Assembly (NCBI RefSeq): GCF_002135415.1
Contig: NZ_NEGJ01000010.1
Coordinates: forward strand, 1 to 64,000
Direction of reading: 5' to 3'
Source: Acinetobacter sp. ANC 3832
GTDB taxonomy: Bacteria; Pseudomonadota; Gammaproteobacteria; Pseudomonadales; Moraxellaceae
Length of the DNA stretch: 64,000 nucleotides
Under the pieces are notes generated by a model, which worked only from the letters and a program-made list of their open reading frames with translations, did not search any database and was not told the DNA's origin. Positions 17,083-24,011 of the stretch are shown here, piece after piece (within the stretch, counting starts at the first letter, position 1; every line of letters starts with the position of its first letter). The position numbers and the translations under genes were made by a program.

Positions 17083-18936
17083 ATGCTGCAATGGTTCGAA
17101 AAATTAGTTGACCCCTATCCATCAAAAGGTTTAAACGAACCATTGCCAAAAACCTTCTTTCCCTTTGTATGGCAAGCTGCAAATGGAGTGAAACGCTATT
17201 TATTGGTACTTATTTTACTGACAGCAGCTACAGCAAGCTTTGAAGCCATTTTCTTCTCTCAGATCGGACATTTGGTTGATTGGCTAACTCAATCTAAACC
17301 CGAAGATTTCTTAAAAAATCATAAATCTAACCTCATCGTACTCAGTTTCTTTTTGTTTGGTAATATTATATTTGCCAGTATGCAATCGGTAGTACGTCAT
17401 CAAATTTTATATAGTAGTTTTCCAATGCGCTTGCGTTGGAGGTTTCATAACTTATTACTATTACAAGGTTTTGATTTTTTTCACAATGATTTCGCAGGAC
17501 GACTTTCTGCAAAAGTGATGCAAACCTCACTCGCGGTTCGTGAGTTTTGGGTTATTTTGGGCGATATGCTGACCTACGTCATAATTTACTTTATTACGAT
17601 TAGTATCGTATTTGGCTCAATTTCTCCTATTCTGTTATTACCTTTATTTTTATGGCTAATTCTATTTGTAAGTTCTGCCTGTTTCTTCATTCCTAAATTA
17701 GGGAAAATTTCAAAAGAACAAGCAGATGCGCGCGCCGTAATGACAGGTCGTGTCACAGATGCTTATACCAATATTCAAACAGTTAAACTTTTTGCACATG
17801 CGGGTCGTGAAAGCCAATATGCCAAAGAATCTATGCAAGAATTCATGCGTACTGTGTTTAAGCAAATGCGTTTGGGTACACTTTATGAAATCAGTACTAA
17901 TCTTTTGACTGCTGTTTTATTCTTTGGTGTTTTGGGAACTGCTGTTTGGTTGTGGATGCAAGGCCAAGCTGCGATTGGGGTGATTGCAGCAACCACTGCA
18001 ATGATTCTTAAATTGAATAGTATGGCGACATTTATGATGTGGCAAACCTCTGCCCTATTTGAAAATGTTGGAACAATTCAAGATGGTATGATGACCTTAG
18101 GTAAACCGATTCATATTGAAGACAAAAAAGATGCTCAACCGCTAAAAATTATTGCAGGTGAAATTAAATTTGAAGATGTTACTTTTGCCTATAATGATAA
18201 GAATGTAATCGATCATTTTAATTTACATATTAAGCCAGGTGAAAAAATCGGTATTGTTGGACGCTCAGGTGCGGGTAAATCTACGCTGATTCAATTATTA
18301 CTGCACTTTTACAGGCTCAACCAAGGTCGTATTTCTATTGACAACCAAAATATAGAAGATATCACCCAAGATAGTTTGCATAAAAATATTGCTTTGGTTA
18401 CTCAAGATACTTCTTTATTGCATCGCTCAGTGTCCGAAAATATTAAATATGGACGACCTGAAGCCAGTGATGAAGAAATGTTTGCTGCTGTACGTAAAGC
18501 CAAAGCAGATGAGTTTATTCCTCATTTGACCGACTTACGTGGCAAAAAAGGTTACGAAGCTTATGTTGGTGAGCGTGGCGTAAAATTATCAGGTGGTCAA
18601 CGTCAACGTATTGCAATCGCTCGTGTTTTCTTAAAAGATGCACCTATTCTTATTTTAGATGAAGCCACCAGTGCTTTAGATTCTGAAGTTGAAGCAGCCA
18701 TTCAATCAAGTTTAGATGATCTTATGGCAGGAAAAACGGTGATTGCAATCGCACATCGTCTATCCACAATTGCACAAATGGATCGTTTAATTGTATTGGA
18801 CCAAGGTAAAATTGTTGAGCAAGGAACACATGAAGAGCTGATTGCGCAACATGGCATATATGCACAATTATGGCAACGCCAAACAGGTGGATTTTTAATA
18901 GAACAACAACACGTGAAAAACAGGGAACAAGAGTAA
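17083..18936 (+). CDS. ABC transporter, fused permease and ATPase (exporter type)
   Basis: A 617-residue half-transporter. The type 1 exporter membrane domain has six helices within about residues 35-320. The nucleotide-binding domain (about 355-600) has Walker A GRSGAGKST, the Q-loop TQDTSLLHRSV, the signature LSGGQRQRIAIARV, Walker B ILILDEATSALD and switch His AIAHRLSTI. It works as a homodimer in the inner membrane and probably exports a hydrophobic or drug-like compound. It is 23 bases after the MscS gene and one base before the MaoC gene. Confidence 0.9.
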   Translation: MLQWFEKLVDPYPSKGLNEPLPKTFFPFVWQAANGVKRYLLVLILLTAATASFEAIFFSQIGHLVDWLTQSKPEDFLKNHKSNLIVLSFFLFGNIIFASMQSVVRHQILYSSFPMRLRWRFHNLLLLQGFDFFHNDFAGRLSAKVMQTSLAVREFWVILGDMLTYVIIYFITISIVFGSISPILLLPLFLWLILFVSSACFFIPKLGKISKEQADARAVMTGRVTDAYTNIQTVKLFAHAGRESQYAKESMQEFMRTVFKQMRLGTLYEISTNLLTAVLFFGVLGTAVWLWMQGQAAIGVIAATTAMILKLNSMATFMMWQTSALFENVGTIQDGMMTLGKPIHIEDKKDAQPLKIIAGEIKFEDVTFAYNDKNVIDHFNLHIKPGEKIGIVGRSGAGKSTLIQLLLHFYRLNQGRISIDNQNIEDITQDSLHKNIALVTQDTSLLHRSVSENIKYGRPEASDEEMFAAVRKAKADEFIPHLTDLRGKKGYEAYVGERGVKLSGGQRQRIAIARVFLKDAPILILDEATSALDSEVEAAIQSSLDDLMAGKTVIAIAHRLSTIAQMDRLIVLDQGKIVEQGTHEELIAQHGIYAQLWQRQTGGFLIEQQHVKNREQE

Positions 18937-18937
18937 G

Positions 18938-19381
18938 ATGTTGTATTTAGAAGATTTAAAAATAGGTGATCATTTTCAAAGCCGTGAGTATGAAATGACT
19001 TTGGATGAGGTTTTAGAGTTCGCACAAAAGTATGATCCTCAGGTTTTTCATACTGATGCAGAGAAAGCAAAAGAACATCCTATTTTTCAAGGTCTTGCTG
19101 CGAGTGGTTGGCATACTTCAGCTGTTACCATGCGTTTATGGACAGAATGTTTTCCCATTGCAAAAGGTTTGATTGGTTCAGAATCTAGCCTTCGTTGGCC
19201 AAAACCGACTCGAGTTGGCGATAAAATACATGTTGATGTTGAAATTGTAGCTATTACACCTTCTAGAACCAAAGCGGATCGTGCAATTGTGACCTATATT
19301 ACCCAAGCTAAAAATCAATCTGATGATGTTTTACTAATTTCTACGACTAAAATTGTTGTATTTAAAAGAGAGTTTCAATAA
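18938..19381 (+). CDS. MaoC-family (R)-specific enoyl-CoA hydratase-like protein
   Basis: A 147-residue hot-dog fold protein. The hydratase motif FAQKYDPQVFHTDAEKA (about residues 29-45) contains the catalytic Asp and His pair, and the substrate-tunnel region GLAASGWHTSAVTMRL is also recognisable. It would hydrate a trans-2-enoyl-CoA, or act in a related acyl-CoA step; the substrate is unknown. Its ATG begins one base after the ABC transporter stop, which indicates co-transcription. Confidence 0.85.
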   Translation: MLYLEDLKIGDHFQSREYEMTLDEVLEFAQKYDPQVFHTDAEKAKEHPIFQGLAASGWHTSAVTMRLWTECFPIAKGLIGSESSLRWPKPTRVGDKIHVDVEIVAITPSRTKADRAIVTYITQAKNQSDDVLLISTTKIVVFKREFQ

Positions 19382-19482
19382 AGTCATGGGATGTCTGTCA
19401 GACAATTTTAATATCACATATTTAAATTTCATGACAATATGCAGTTAAGCCAACACTAATATGTGAGAGCAGCGGTTTGCAA

Positions 19483-20511
19483 ATGAAAACAATGTCAGCT
19501 CGTCAAGATCAGGGGATTCCTGGCGTTTATGGTCTTTTGTTATTAGATGTCGTTTCGCGTTGGGGATATAGTGCTGAAACATTATTTGCACCTTTTCATT
19601 TTACCAGTGAAGAGCTTGCAGATCCTGAGTTTAGAATTCCGACACCCGTTGCAAATGAGTTAATTAAACACGCGCTAAGAATGACGGGTGAAAGTACACT
19701 CGGCTATCATATTGGTACGCAAATGCGGATATCCATTCATGGATTTATTGGCTATGCGATTATGACTGCGCACGATATAACAGATGCTTTAGTACTCGCC
19801 AATCGTTTCATTCAGCTACGTATGCCCTTTTTACAATTGTATTTTTCTACCTTTGGTGAAAAAGCGACCTTACAATTGCAATGTGATATCTCGATTGAAC
19901 CATTACGCACAGAAATTGTGACCAGCTTAACCTTTGGCATTATGACAATGGCAAAAGCAATCACAGGGATTGATGAACTCGAAGCAGAGATTGATTTTGA
20001 TTTTGCCAAGCCTGAAGGTTTTGATAAATATTTAGCTAAGCTTTCAACATATAATTTTAGATTTGAACAGCCTCATTTATTATCCAGTTTTGATAAGAAA
20101 TACTTGGGCTTAAAAATGGTGAATGCTGACCCAATTGCAAGTCAGATTGCCATTAATCAATGTGAATCTGAACTATCAGCATTAGGTGAGCGTCGTCGTT
20201 TAGCAATGCGTGTACGTGATATTTTAACCCATTCAGAACAGCATTATTTAAGTATTGAAAACGTTGCTGAACGTTTGCATATGTCTGATCGAACATTGAA
20301 ACGTCAACTTGCAGCGGAAGGTACCTCTTTCTCTACACTGGTAGATGAGGTTCGATATCGTCATGCAACATCATTATTATCACGCACAGATTATACACTT
20401 GAACAAATTGCAGATGAATTAGGTTATTCGGATGTGGCAAACTTTAGTCGTGCATTTAAGCGCTGGAGTGGGCGTAGTCCAAGCAGTTGGCGTAAAGATC
20501 CCTATTTATAA
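19483..20511 (+). CDS. AraC-family regulator with arabinose-binding-type N-terminal domain (OruR/ArgR group)
   Basis: A 342-residue regulator. The N-terminal PF12625-like domain (about 15-200; GYHIGTQMRISIHGFIGYAIMTAHDITDAL) is followed by a double helix-turn-helix AraC domain (about 235-340; SIENVAERLHMSDRTLKRQLAAEGTSF and TLEQIADELGYSDVANFSRAFKRWSGRSPSSWR). ATG 19483 follows GCGG at a plausible distance; a TTG two codons earlier and an ATG three codons later are alternatives. The effector is unknown. It stands alone between the MaoC gene and gcvH. Confidence 0.87.
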   Translation: MKTMSARQDQGIPGVYGLLLLDVVSRWGYSAETLFAPFHFTSEELADPEFRIPTPVANELIKHALRMTGESTLGYHIGTQMRISIHGFIGYAIMTAHDITDALVLANRFIQLRMPFLQLYFSTFGEKATLQLQCDISIEPLRTEIVTSLTFGIMTMAKAITGIDELEAEIDFDFAKPEGFDKYLAKLSTYNFRFEQPHLLSSFDKKYLGLKMVNADPIASQIAINQCESELSALGERRRLAMRVRDILTHSEQHYLSIENVAERLHMSDRTLKRQLAAEGTSFSTLVDEVRYRHATSLLSRTDYTLEQIADELGYSDVANFSRAFKRWSGRSPSSWRKDPYL

Positions 20512-20580
20512 TATTTGATATGCTTGATTAAAAAGCGTATATAACTTTAGTAAAAAATGGACAGCATTTAAGGAGTCATT

Positions 20581-20955
20581 ATGAATCATCCTTCAGATTT
20601 GAAGTATGCCGCTACCCATGAGTGGGTTAAAATTGAAGGTGATCTCGTGATTACTGGTATTTCTGACCATGCTCAAGATGCTTTAGGCGACTTGGTGTAT
20701 GTAGAAGCGCCAGAAGTAGGTCGTCATCTTACTGCAGGTGAACAAGCTGGTGTTGTTGAATCTGTGAAAACTGCATCTGATATTCATGCACCGATTTCAG
20801 GTGAAGTTGTCGAAGTGAATAGCGAATTAGAAGATGATCCAGATTTTGTGAATGATGCACCATATGGTAAAGGTTGGATTTACAAAATCAAACCTGACAA
20901 TATGGCAGATGTAGAAAAACTGTTAAGTAATACTGAATACGAAGCAGGTCTATAA
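20581..20955 (+). CDS. gcvH: Glycine cleavage system H protein
   Basis: A 124-residue lipoyl carrier. The lipoylation site is Lys63 in [10 protein letters not shown], and the N-terminal [13 protein letters not shown] and the C-terminal [15 protein letters not shown] are canonical. It shuttles the aminomethyl group among GcvP, GcvT and GcvL, and also serves as a lipoyl donor for 2-oxoacid dehydrogenases in some bacteria. An AAGGAG ribosome binding site lies just upstream. No gcvT or gcvP is nearby and no glycine riboswitch is visible, so this H protein is genetically separate from the rest of the complex in this window. Confidence 0.95.
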   Translation: MNHPSDLKYAATHEWVKIEGDLVITGISDHAQDALGDLVYVEAPEVGRHLTAGEQAGVVESVKTASDIHAPISGEVVEVNSELEDDPDFVNDAPYGKGWIYKIKPDNMADVEKLLSNTEYEAGL

Positions 20956-20970
20956 AAGACCGGATACAAT

Positions 20971-20998
20971 AAAAAATCAGCTAAATAGCTGATTTTTT
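20971..20998. terminator. Bidirectional terminator between gcvH and pilU
   Basis: Arms AAAAAATCAGCT and AGCTGATTTTTT flank a four-base loop (aaat). Both sides end in A or T runs, and the two flanking genes converge here. Confidence 0.92.
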
Positions 20999-21020
20999 AT
21001 TGGGTGTTCATAGCTAACTT

Positions 21021-22184
21021 TTAAACATCAGCTGCCTCAGCTTCTGCCATACCAAAGGATGATGGACGAGCCTCTTCATTTCGCTGACGTGAACTTTTTA
21101 ATTTAATCTGCAAGCGTATTTCATTAATAGAATCTGCGTTACGCAGGGCTTCATCATAACCAATCGAACCATCATTATATAAATCAAAAAGTGCTTGGTC
21201 GAAAGTTTGCATGCCTAATTCACGGGATCTTGTCATGACTTCTTTAAGTTCATGAAAATTACCTTTTAAAATAATGTCTGAAACTAATGGTGTATTCAGC
21301 ATAATTTCTACTGCAGCACGACGACCTTTGCCATCCTCAGTACGAATTAAGCGTTGTGAGATAATGGCTTTCATATTGGATGATAAATCCATGAGTAACT
21401 GATTTCGTCGTTCTTCTGGGAAAAAGTTAATAATACGATCTAAAGTTTGGTTGGCATTATTGGAATGTAGTGTTCCTAAACACAGATGACCCGTCTCAGC
21501 AAATGCAATTGCATGTTCCATCGTTTCAGTATCACGGATTTCACCAATTAAAATAACATCTGGAGCCTGACGCAAGGTGTTTTTTAAAGCATTATGCCAA
21601 GAGTGACAATCAACACCGACTTCACGATGGGTAATCATTGATTTTTTATGTTTATGCACATACTCAACAGGATCTTCCACTGTAATAATATGCCCTGCTG
21701 AATGTTCATTTCGATGATCAATCATGGCAGCCAATGAGGTCGATTTACCAGAACCAGTTCCACCCACCACTAAAATTAGACCACGCTTTTCCATAATCAC
21801 ATCTTTTAGTGACTCTGGTAATTTTAATTTTTCAAAATTTGGAATTTCAGCTGTAATCGCACGAATGACCATCCCAACTTGTAATTGTTGTTGGAAAACA
21901 TTGACTCGGAAACGGGATACATTAGGCACTTGAATCGCAAAGTTACATTCTAATTCTGACTCGAACTCAGATCTTTGCTTTTGATTCATTAAACCATAAG
22001 CAAATAGTTTGGTTTTTTCAGCATCTAATACTTGTTGTCCAATCGGTTTCATCAAACCTTGATGCTTAATACTGGGCGGAAAATCTGCTGAAATAAATAA
22101 ATCTGAACCTCCATATTCCACTACTTTAGTCAGCATATGGAACATAAATTTTCGAGCTTCATCTAATAATTCTTCGCTATACAT
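21021..22184 (-). CDS. pilU: Type IV pilus retraction ATPase PilU
   Basis: A 387-residue hexameric ATPase of the PilT/PilU group. Walker A is GGTGSGKST (141-149), followed by the Asp box VEDPVEYVHKHKK, Walker B ILIGEIRD (211-218) and the His box GHLCLGTLHSNNA. The C-terminal extension beyond residue 340, rich in Arg, Ser and Ala, is typical of PilU rather than PilT (about 345 residues). It works with PilT in pilus retraction, twitching and DNA uptake. No pilT is adjacent here, so this locus is separated from, or additional to, a pilT-pilU pair. Confidence 0.85.
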   Translation of the reverse strand: MYSEELLDEARKFMFHMLTKVVEYGGSDLFISADFPPSIKHQGLMKPIGQQVLDAEKTKLFAYGLMNQKQRSEFESELECNFAIQVPNVSRFRVNVFQQQLQVGMVIRAITAEIPNFEKLKLPESLKDVIMEKRGLILVVGGTGSGKSTSLAAMIDHRNEHSAGHIITVEDPVEYVHKHKKSMITHREVGVDCHSWHNALKNTLRQAPDVILIGEIRDTETMEHAIAFAETGHLCLGTLHSNNANQTLDRIINFFPEERRNQLLMDLSSNMKAIISQRLIRTEDGKGRRAAVEIMLNTPLVSDIILKGNFHELKEVMTRSRELGMQTFDQALFDLYNDGSIGYDEALRNADSINEIRLQIKLKSSRQRNEEARPSSFGMAEAEAADV

Positions 22185-22497
22185 TGTGCATCATTCCCTT
22201 TCATTCAAAAAATATTGAGTATCAATTTAGTTTTTAAAATGCATGGTTTAACAGTGATTTAACACTTGTTTTATCATTCGTTTTATCTGTTGCATATAAT
22301 GAATAAACCTCAATATAAGCTCAAATTTATAAAATCAACTTTTTAAAAGAATTCAAGGAAAGTGTGTGCAATATCTTATTATTTTAGATGGATATTTAAT
22401 CACTTGAATTAAATGCTCATTTATTTTATTTAAGCAAAAATATAGCCCCTTTAAAGGAGCTCTATTCTGAAATATGACATCATTTATGATGCTTAAA
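22185..22497. other. Intergenic region between aro gene and pilU
   Basis: About 310 AT-rich bases that hold the presumed pilU promoter on the minus strand and, at the right end, the DAHP synthase terminator. I see no coding sequence or RNA gene. Confidence 0.5.
22443..22460 (-). terminator. Likely terminator of the DAHP synthase gene
   Basis: On the minus strand, AGCTCCTTT and AAAGGGGCT form a stem with one mismatch, followed by ATATTTTTG. It lies about 37 bases beyond the stop at 22498. The stem is imperfect, so confidence is moderate. Confidence 0.6.
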
Positions 22498-23553
22498 TTA
22501 GGCACTGCGTTTTAAAGTATTTAACTGCAAATTTTTAGCAACATTCAATAAAAGCTGTTGTGTCTTATCCCATCCTAAACAACCATCTGTCACCGATTGT
22601 CCATAAGTCATATCACATGAAATCTTTTGCTGACCATCGACCAAATGGCTTTCCAACATTACACCACGAACGTTAGTGAAATGACGTTCAGCAATAATTT
22701 GCTCTAAAACTTCAGGTTGTAATAAAGGATTTTTTGAACTATTACCATGACTACAATCAATCACTAAAGCAGGCAATTGAATATTATATTTTTCCTGAAT
22801 TTTTTGAATCGAATGTAAATCGTAATTTGAGCCTGTATTTGAACCACGTAAAATTAAATGTGCACATGGATTACCTTGGCTTTGTAATAAGCTTGGGAAA
22901 CCAGATTGGCTCATGCCTAAGAATTGGTGCTCATTCGACGCAGATTGGATCGCATCCAAAGCAATTTGAATTGATCCATCTGTACCATTTTTAAAGCCAA
23001 TACTGAATGGCATATGACTGGCAATTTCACGATGAATTTGTGATTCACTGGTGCGTGCGCCAATTGCGCCCCAAGCCAATAGATCATCAAAATAAGCTGT
23101 CGCCATTGGACTCAAAATTTCACTGGCAATGGGTAAACCTAATTCAATAATTTCAAGATATAACCCACGAGACTTTTCTAGCCCCATTTGTAAATTTGAT
23201 GACCCATCTAACTGAGGATCATACATATAACCTTTCCAACCCACTGTTGTACGTGGTTTTTCAATATAAGCACGCATGACAAAGAAAATCTGATCTGAAA
23301 CTTGTTGTTGTAATTGTATTAATTTATCAGCATATTCTCGGACAGCAATAGAATCATGAATTGAACAAGGACCTGTGATCACCAATAAACGAGGATCTTG
23401 TCCTGATAAAATATTTTGGATGGTTTGTCTCTGTTCAGCAATTTGTTTTGCTAAAGTGACATTGAGTGGATACTCAGCCTTTAATTGATGGGGCAAACTT
23501 AATTCTATTTCTTTTTTAATATTACTGTTCAGTGCATGGTTTAGCGCATTCAT
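22498..23553 (-). CDS. 3-Deoxy-7-phosphoheptulonate synthase, class I (AroF/AroG/AroH type)
   Basis: A 351-residue enzyme of the E. coli AroFGH type. It condenses phosphoenolpyruvate and erythrose 4-phosphate in the first step of the shikimate pathway. Seen motifs include ITGPCSIHD, RAYIEKPRTTVGWKGYMYDP, GARTSESQIHREIAS, HLILRGS and VIDCSHGNSSK (metal and PEP site). The N-terminal extension of about 40 residues has the allosteric segment, but which aromatic amino acid inhibits it cannot be read safely. AAAGGAAAG precedes the ATG. It is preceded by an attenuator with an aromatic-rich leader peptide and by a second aromatic-rich small ORF, so it is probably controlled by Phe/Tyr supply. Confidence 0.93.
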   Translation of the reverse strand: MNALNHALNSNIKKEIELSLPHQLKAEYPLNVTLAKQIAEQRQTIQNILSGQDPRLLVITGPCSIHDSIAVREYADKLIQLQQQVSDQIFFVMRAYIEKPRTTVGWKGYMYDPQLDGSSNLQMGLEKSRGLYLEIIELGLPIASEILSPMATAYFDDLLAWGAIGARTSESQIHREIASHMPFSIGFKNGTDGSIQIALDAIQSASNEHQFLGMSQSGFPSLLQSQGNPCAHLILRGSNTGSNYDLHSIQKIQEKYNIQLPALVIDCSHGNSSKNPLLQPEVLEQIIAERHFTNVRGVMLESHLVDGQQKISCDMTYGQSVTDGCLGWDKTQQLLLNVAKNLQLNTLKRSA

Positions 23554-23591
23554 GGGTCTTTCCTTTGGACTTTATATTTCAGTCCGATCTT

Positions 23592-23696
23592 TTATTTGAG
23601 CTTCTGGGATCTATTCGATTGCAAGGCTTGAGTCATCACTTGACTAAAGTAAAACCAATAAGAGTTGCTAAAATATGAAAAGTTAAAGTTGTACAT
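23592..23696 (-). CDS. Small aromatic-rich ORF (34 aa) between attenuator terminator and DAHP synthase
   Basis: ATG at 23696, stop TAA at 23592, ending 38 bases before the DAHP synthase start. GGAG lies seven bases before the ATG, a good ribosome binding site. The first 17 residues are MYNFNFSYFSNSYWFYF, with ten aromatic residues; the remaining half is polar (ends NRSQKLK). Such composition is expected of a regulatory leader peptide sensing Tyr and Phe supply. There is no terminator hairpin after it, only a weak GGACT/AGTCC stem before the next ribosome binding site, so any control would be translational or Rho-dependent. Being translated and regulatory is inference. Confidence 0.6.
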   Translation of the reverse strand: MYNFNFSYFSNSYWFYFSQVMTQALQSNRSQKLK

Positions 23697-23728
23697 AATA
23701 TTCTCCAAAAATGTTAAAAATAAAGCAT

Positions 23729-23760
23729 AAAAAAACCTGACCGGTGTTGCCGATCAGGTA
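23729..23760 (-). terminator. Attenuator terminator upstream of the DAHP synthase gene
   Basis: On the minus strand ACCTGA-T-CGG and CCG-G-TCAGGT form a GC-rich stem around the loop CAACA, followed by seven T residues (plus-strand A run 23729-23735). It comes 47 bases after the stop of the 18-residue leader peptide and before the DAHP synthase gene, the order expected of an amino-acid attenuator. Confidence 0.9.
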
Positions 23761-23790
23761 TAAACTTTGATGGGCAACTTATATTTGCCC
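23746..23790 (-). promoter_or_regulatory. Mutually exclusive antiterminator and protector stems
   Basis: Two competing pairings can be drawn on the minus strand. GGGCAA and TTGCCC (23772-23790) form a protector hairpin. Alternatively GTTGCC-C-ATC (23769-23778) pairs with GAT-C-GGCAAC (23746-23755) inside the terminator stem, with nine of ten bases complementary, and would block termination. This is the standard layout of ribosome-mediated attenuation. Confidence 0.8.
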
Positions 23791-23806
23791 AAACATATTC
23801 GAGCAA

Positions 23807-23863
23807 CTATCTAAAGAATTGCCAAAAATAATATGCGTTTGTAATCAAAGGTTGTTTTAACAT
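23807..23863 (-). CDS. Aromatic leader peptide of the DAHP synthase attenuator (18 aa)
   Basis: ATG at 23863, stop TAG at 23807. The peptide is MLKQPLITNAYYFWQFFR, with Tyr-Tyr-Phe-Trp and Phe-Phe in the last eight residues. The control codons fall just before the stem-forming segments, so ribosome stalling there would free the antiterminator. Both Tyr and Phe codons (and one Trp) are present, so the sensed amino acid is likely Phe and/or Tyr. The ribosome binding site is weak (only AAAG before the ATG), which lowers certainty of translation efficiency but not of the overall arrangement. Confidence 0.8.
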   Translation of the reverse strand: MLKQPLITNAYYFWQFFR

Positions 23864-23898
23864 CTTTATTTCAATATCTAAAATCTGTATATAAAACT

Positions 23899-23927
23899 AC
23901 AATACGCGTAGTTATAGCCTTTGACAA
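23899..23927 (-). promoter_or_regulatory. Predicted sigma-70 promoter for the aro leader transcript
   Basis: On the minus strand TTGTCA (23927-23922) and TATTGT (23904-23899) are separated by 17 bases. The match is 5/6 to the -35 and 4/6 to the -10 consensus. Transcription would begin about 30 bases before the leader peptide ATG at 23863. Confidence 0.65.
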
Positions 23928-24011
23928 GTACTTTTAACGAAAAAATTTTAATAAATCACATAACAAAATATAATCAATACGCTTTGATTTATTTGATTAA
24001 AAACTGAATAT

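Noticed and set aside
20512-20580. Glycine riboswitch upstream of gcvH
   Set aside because: Only 69 bases separate the genes and no riboswitch-like conserved stems were found; just a ribosome binding site is visible.
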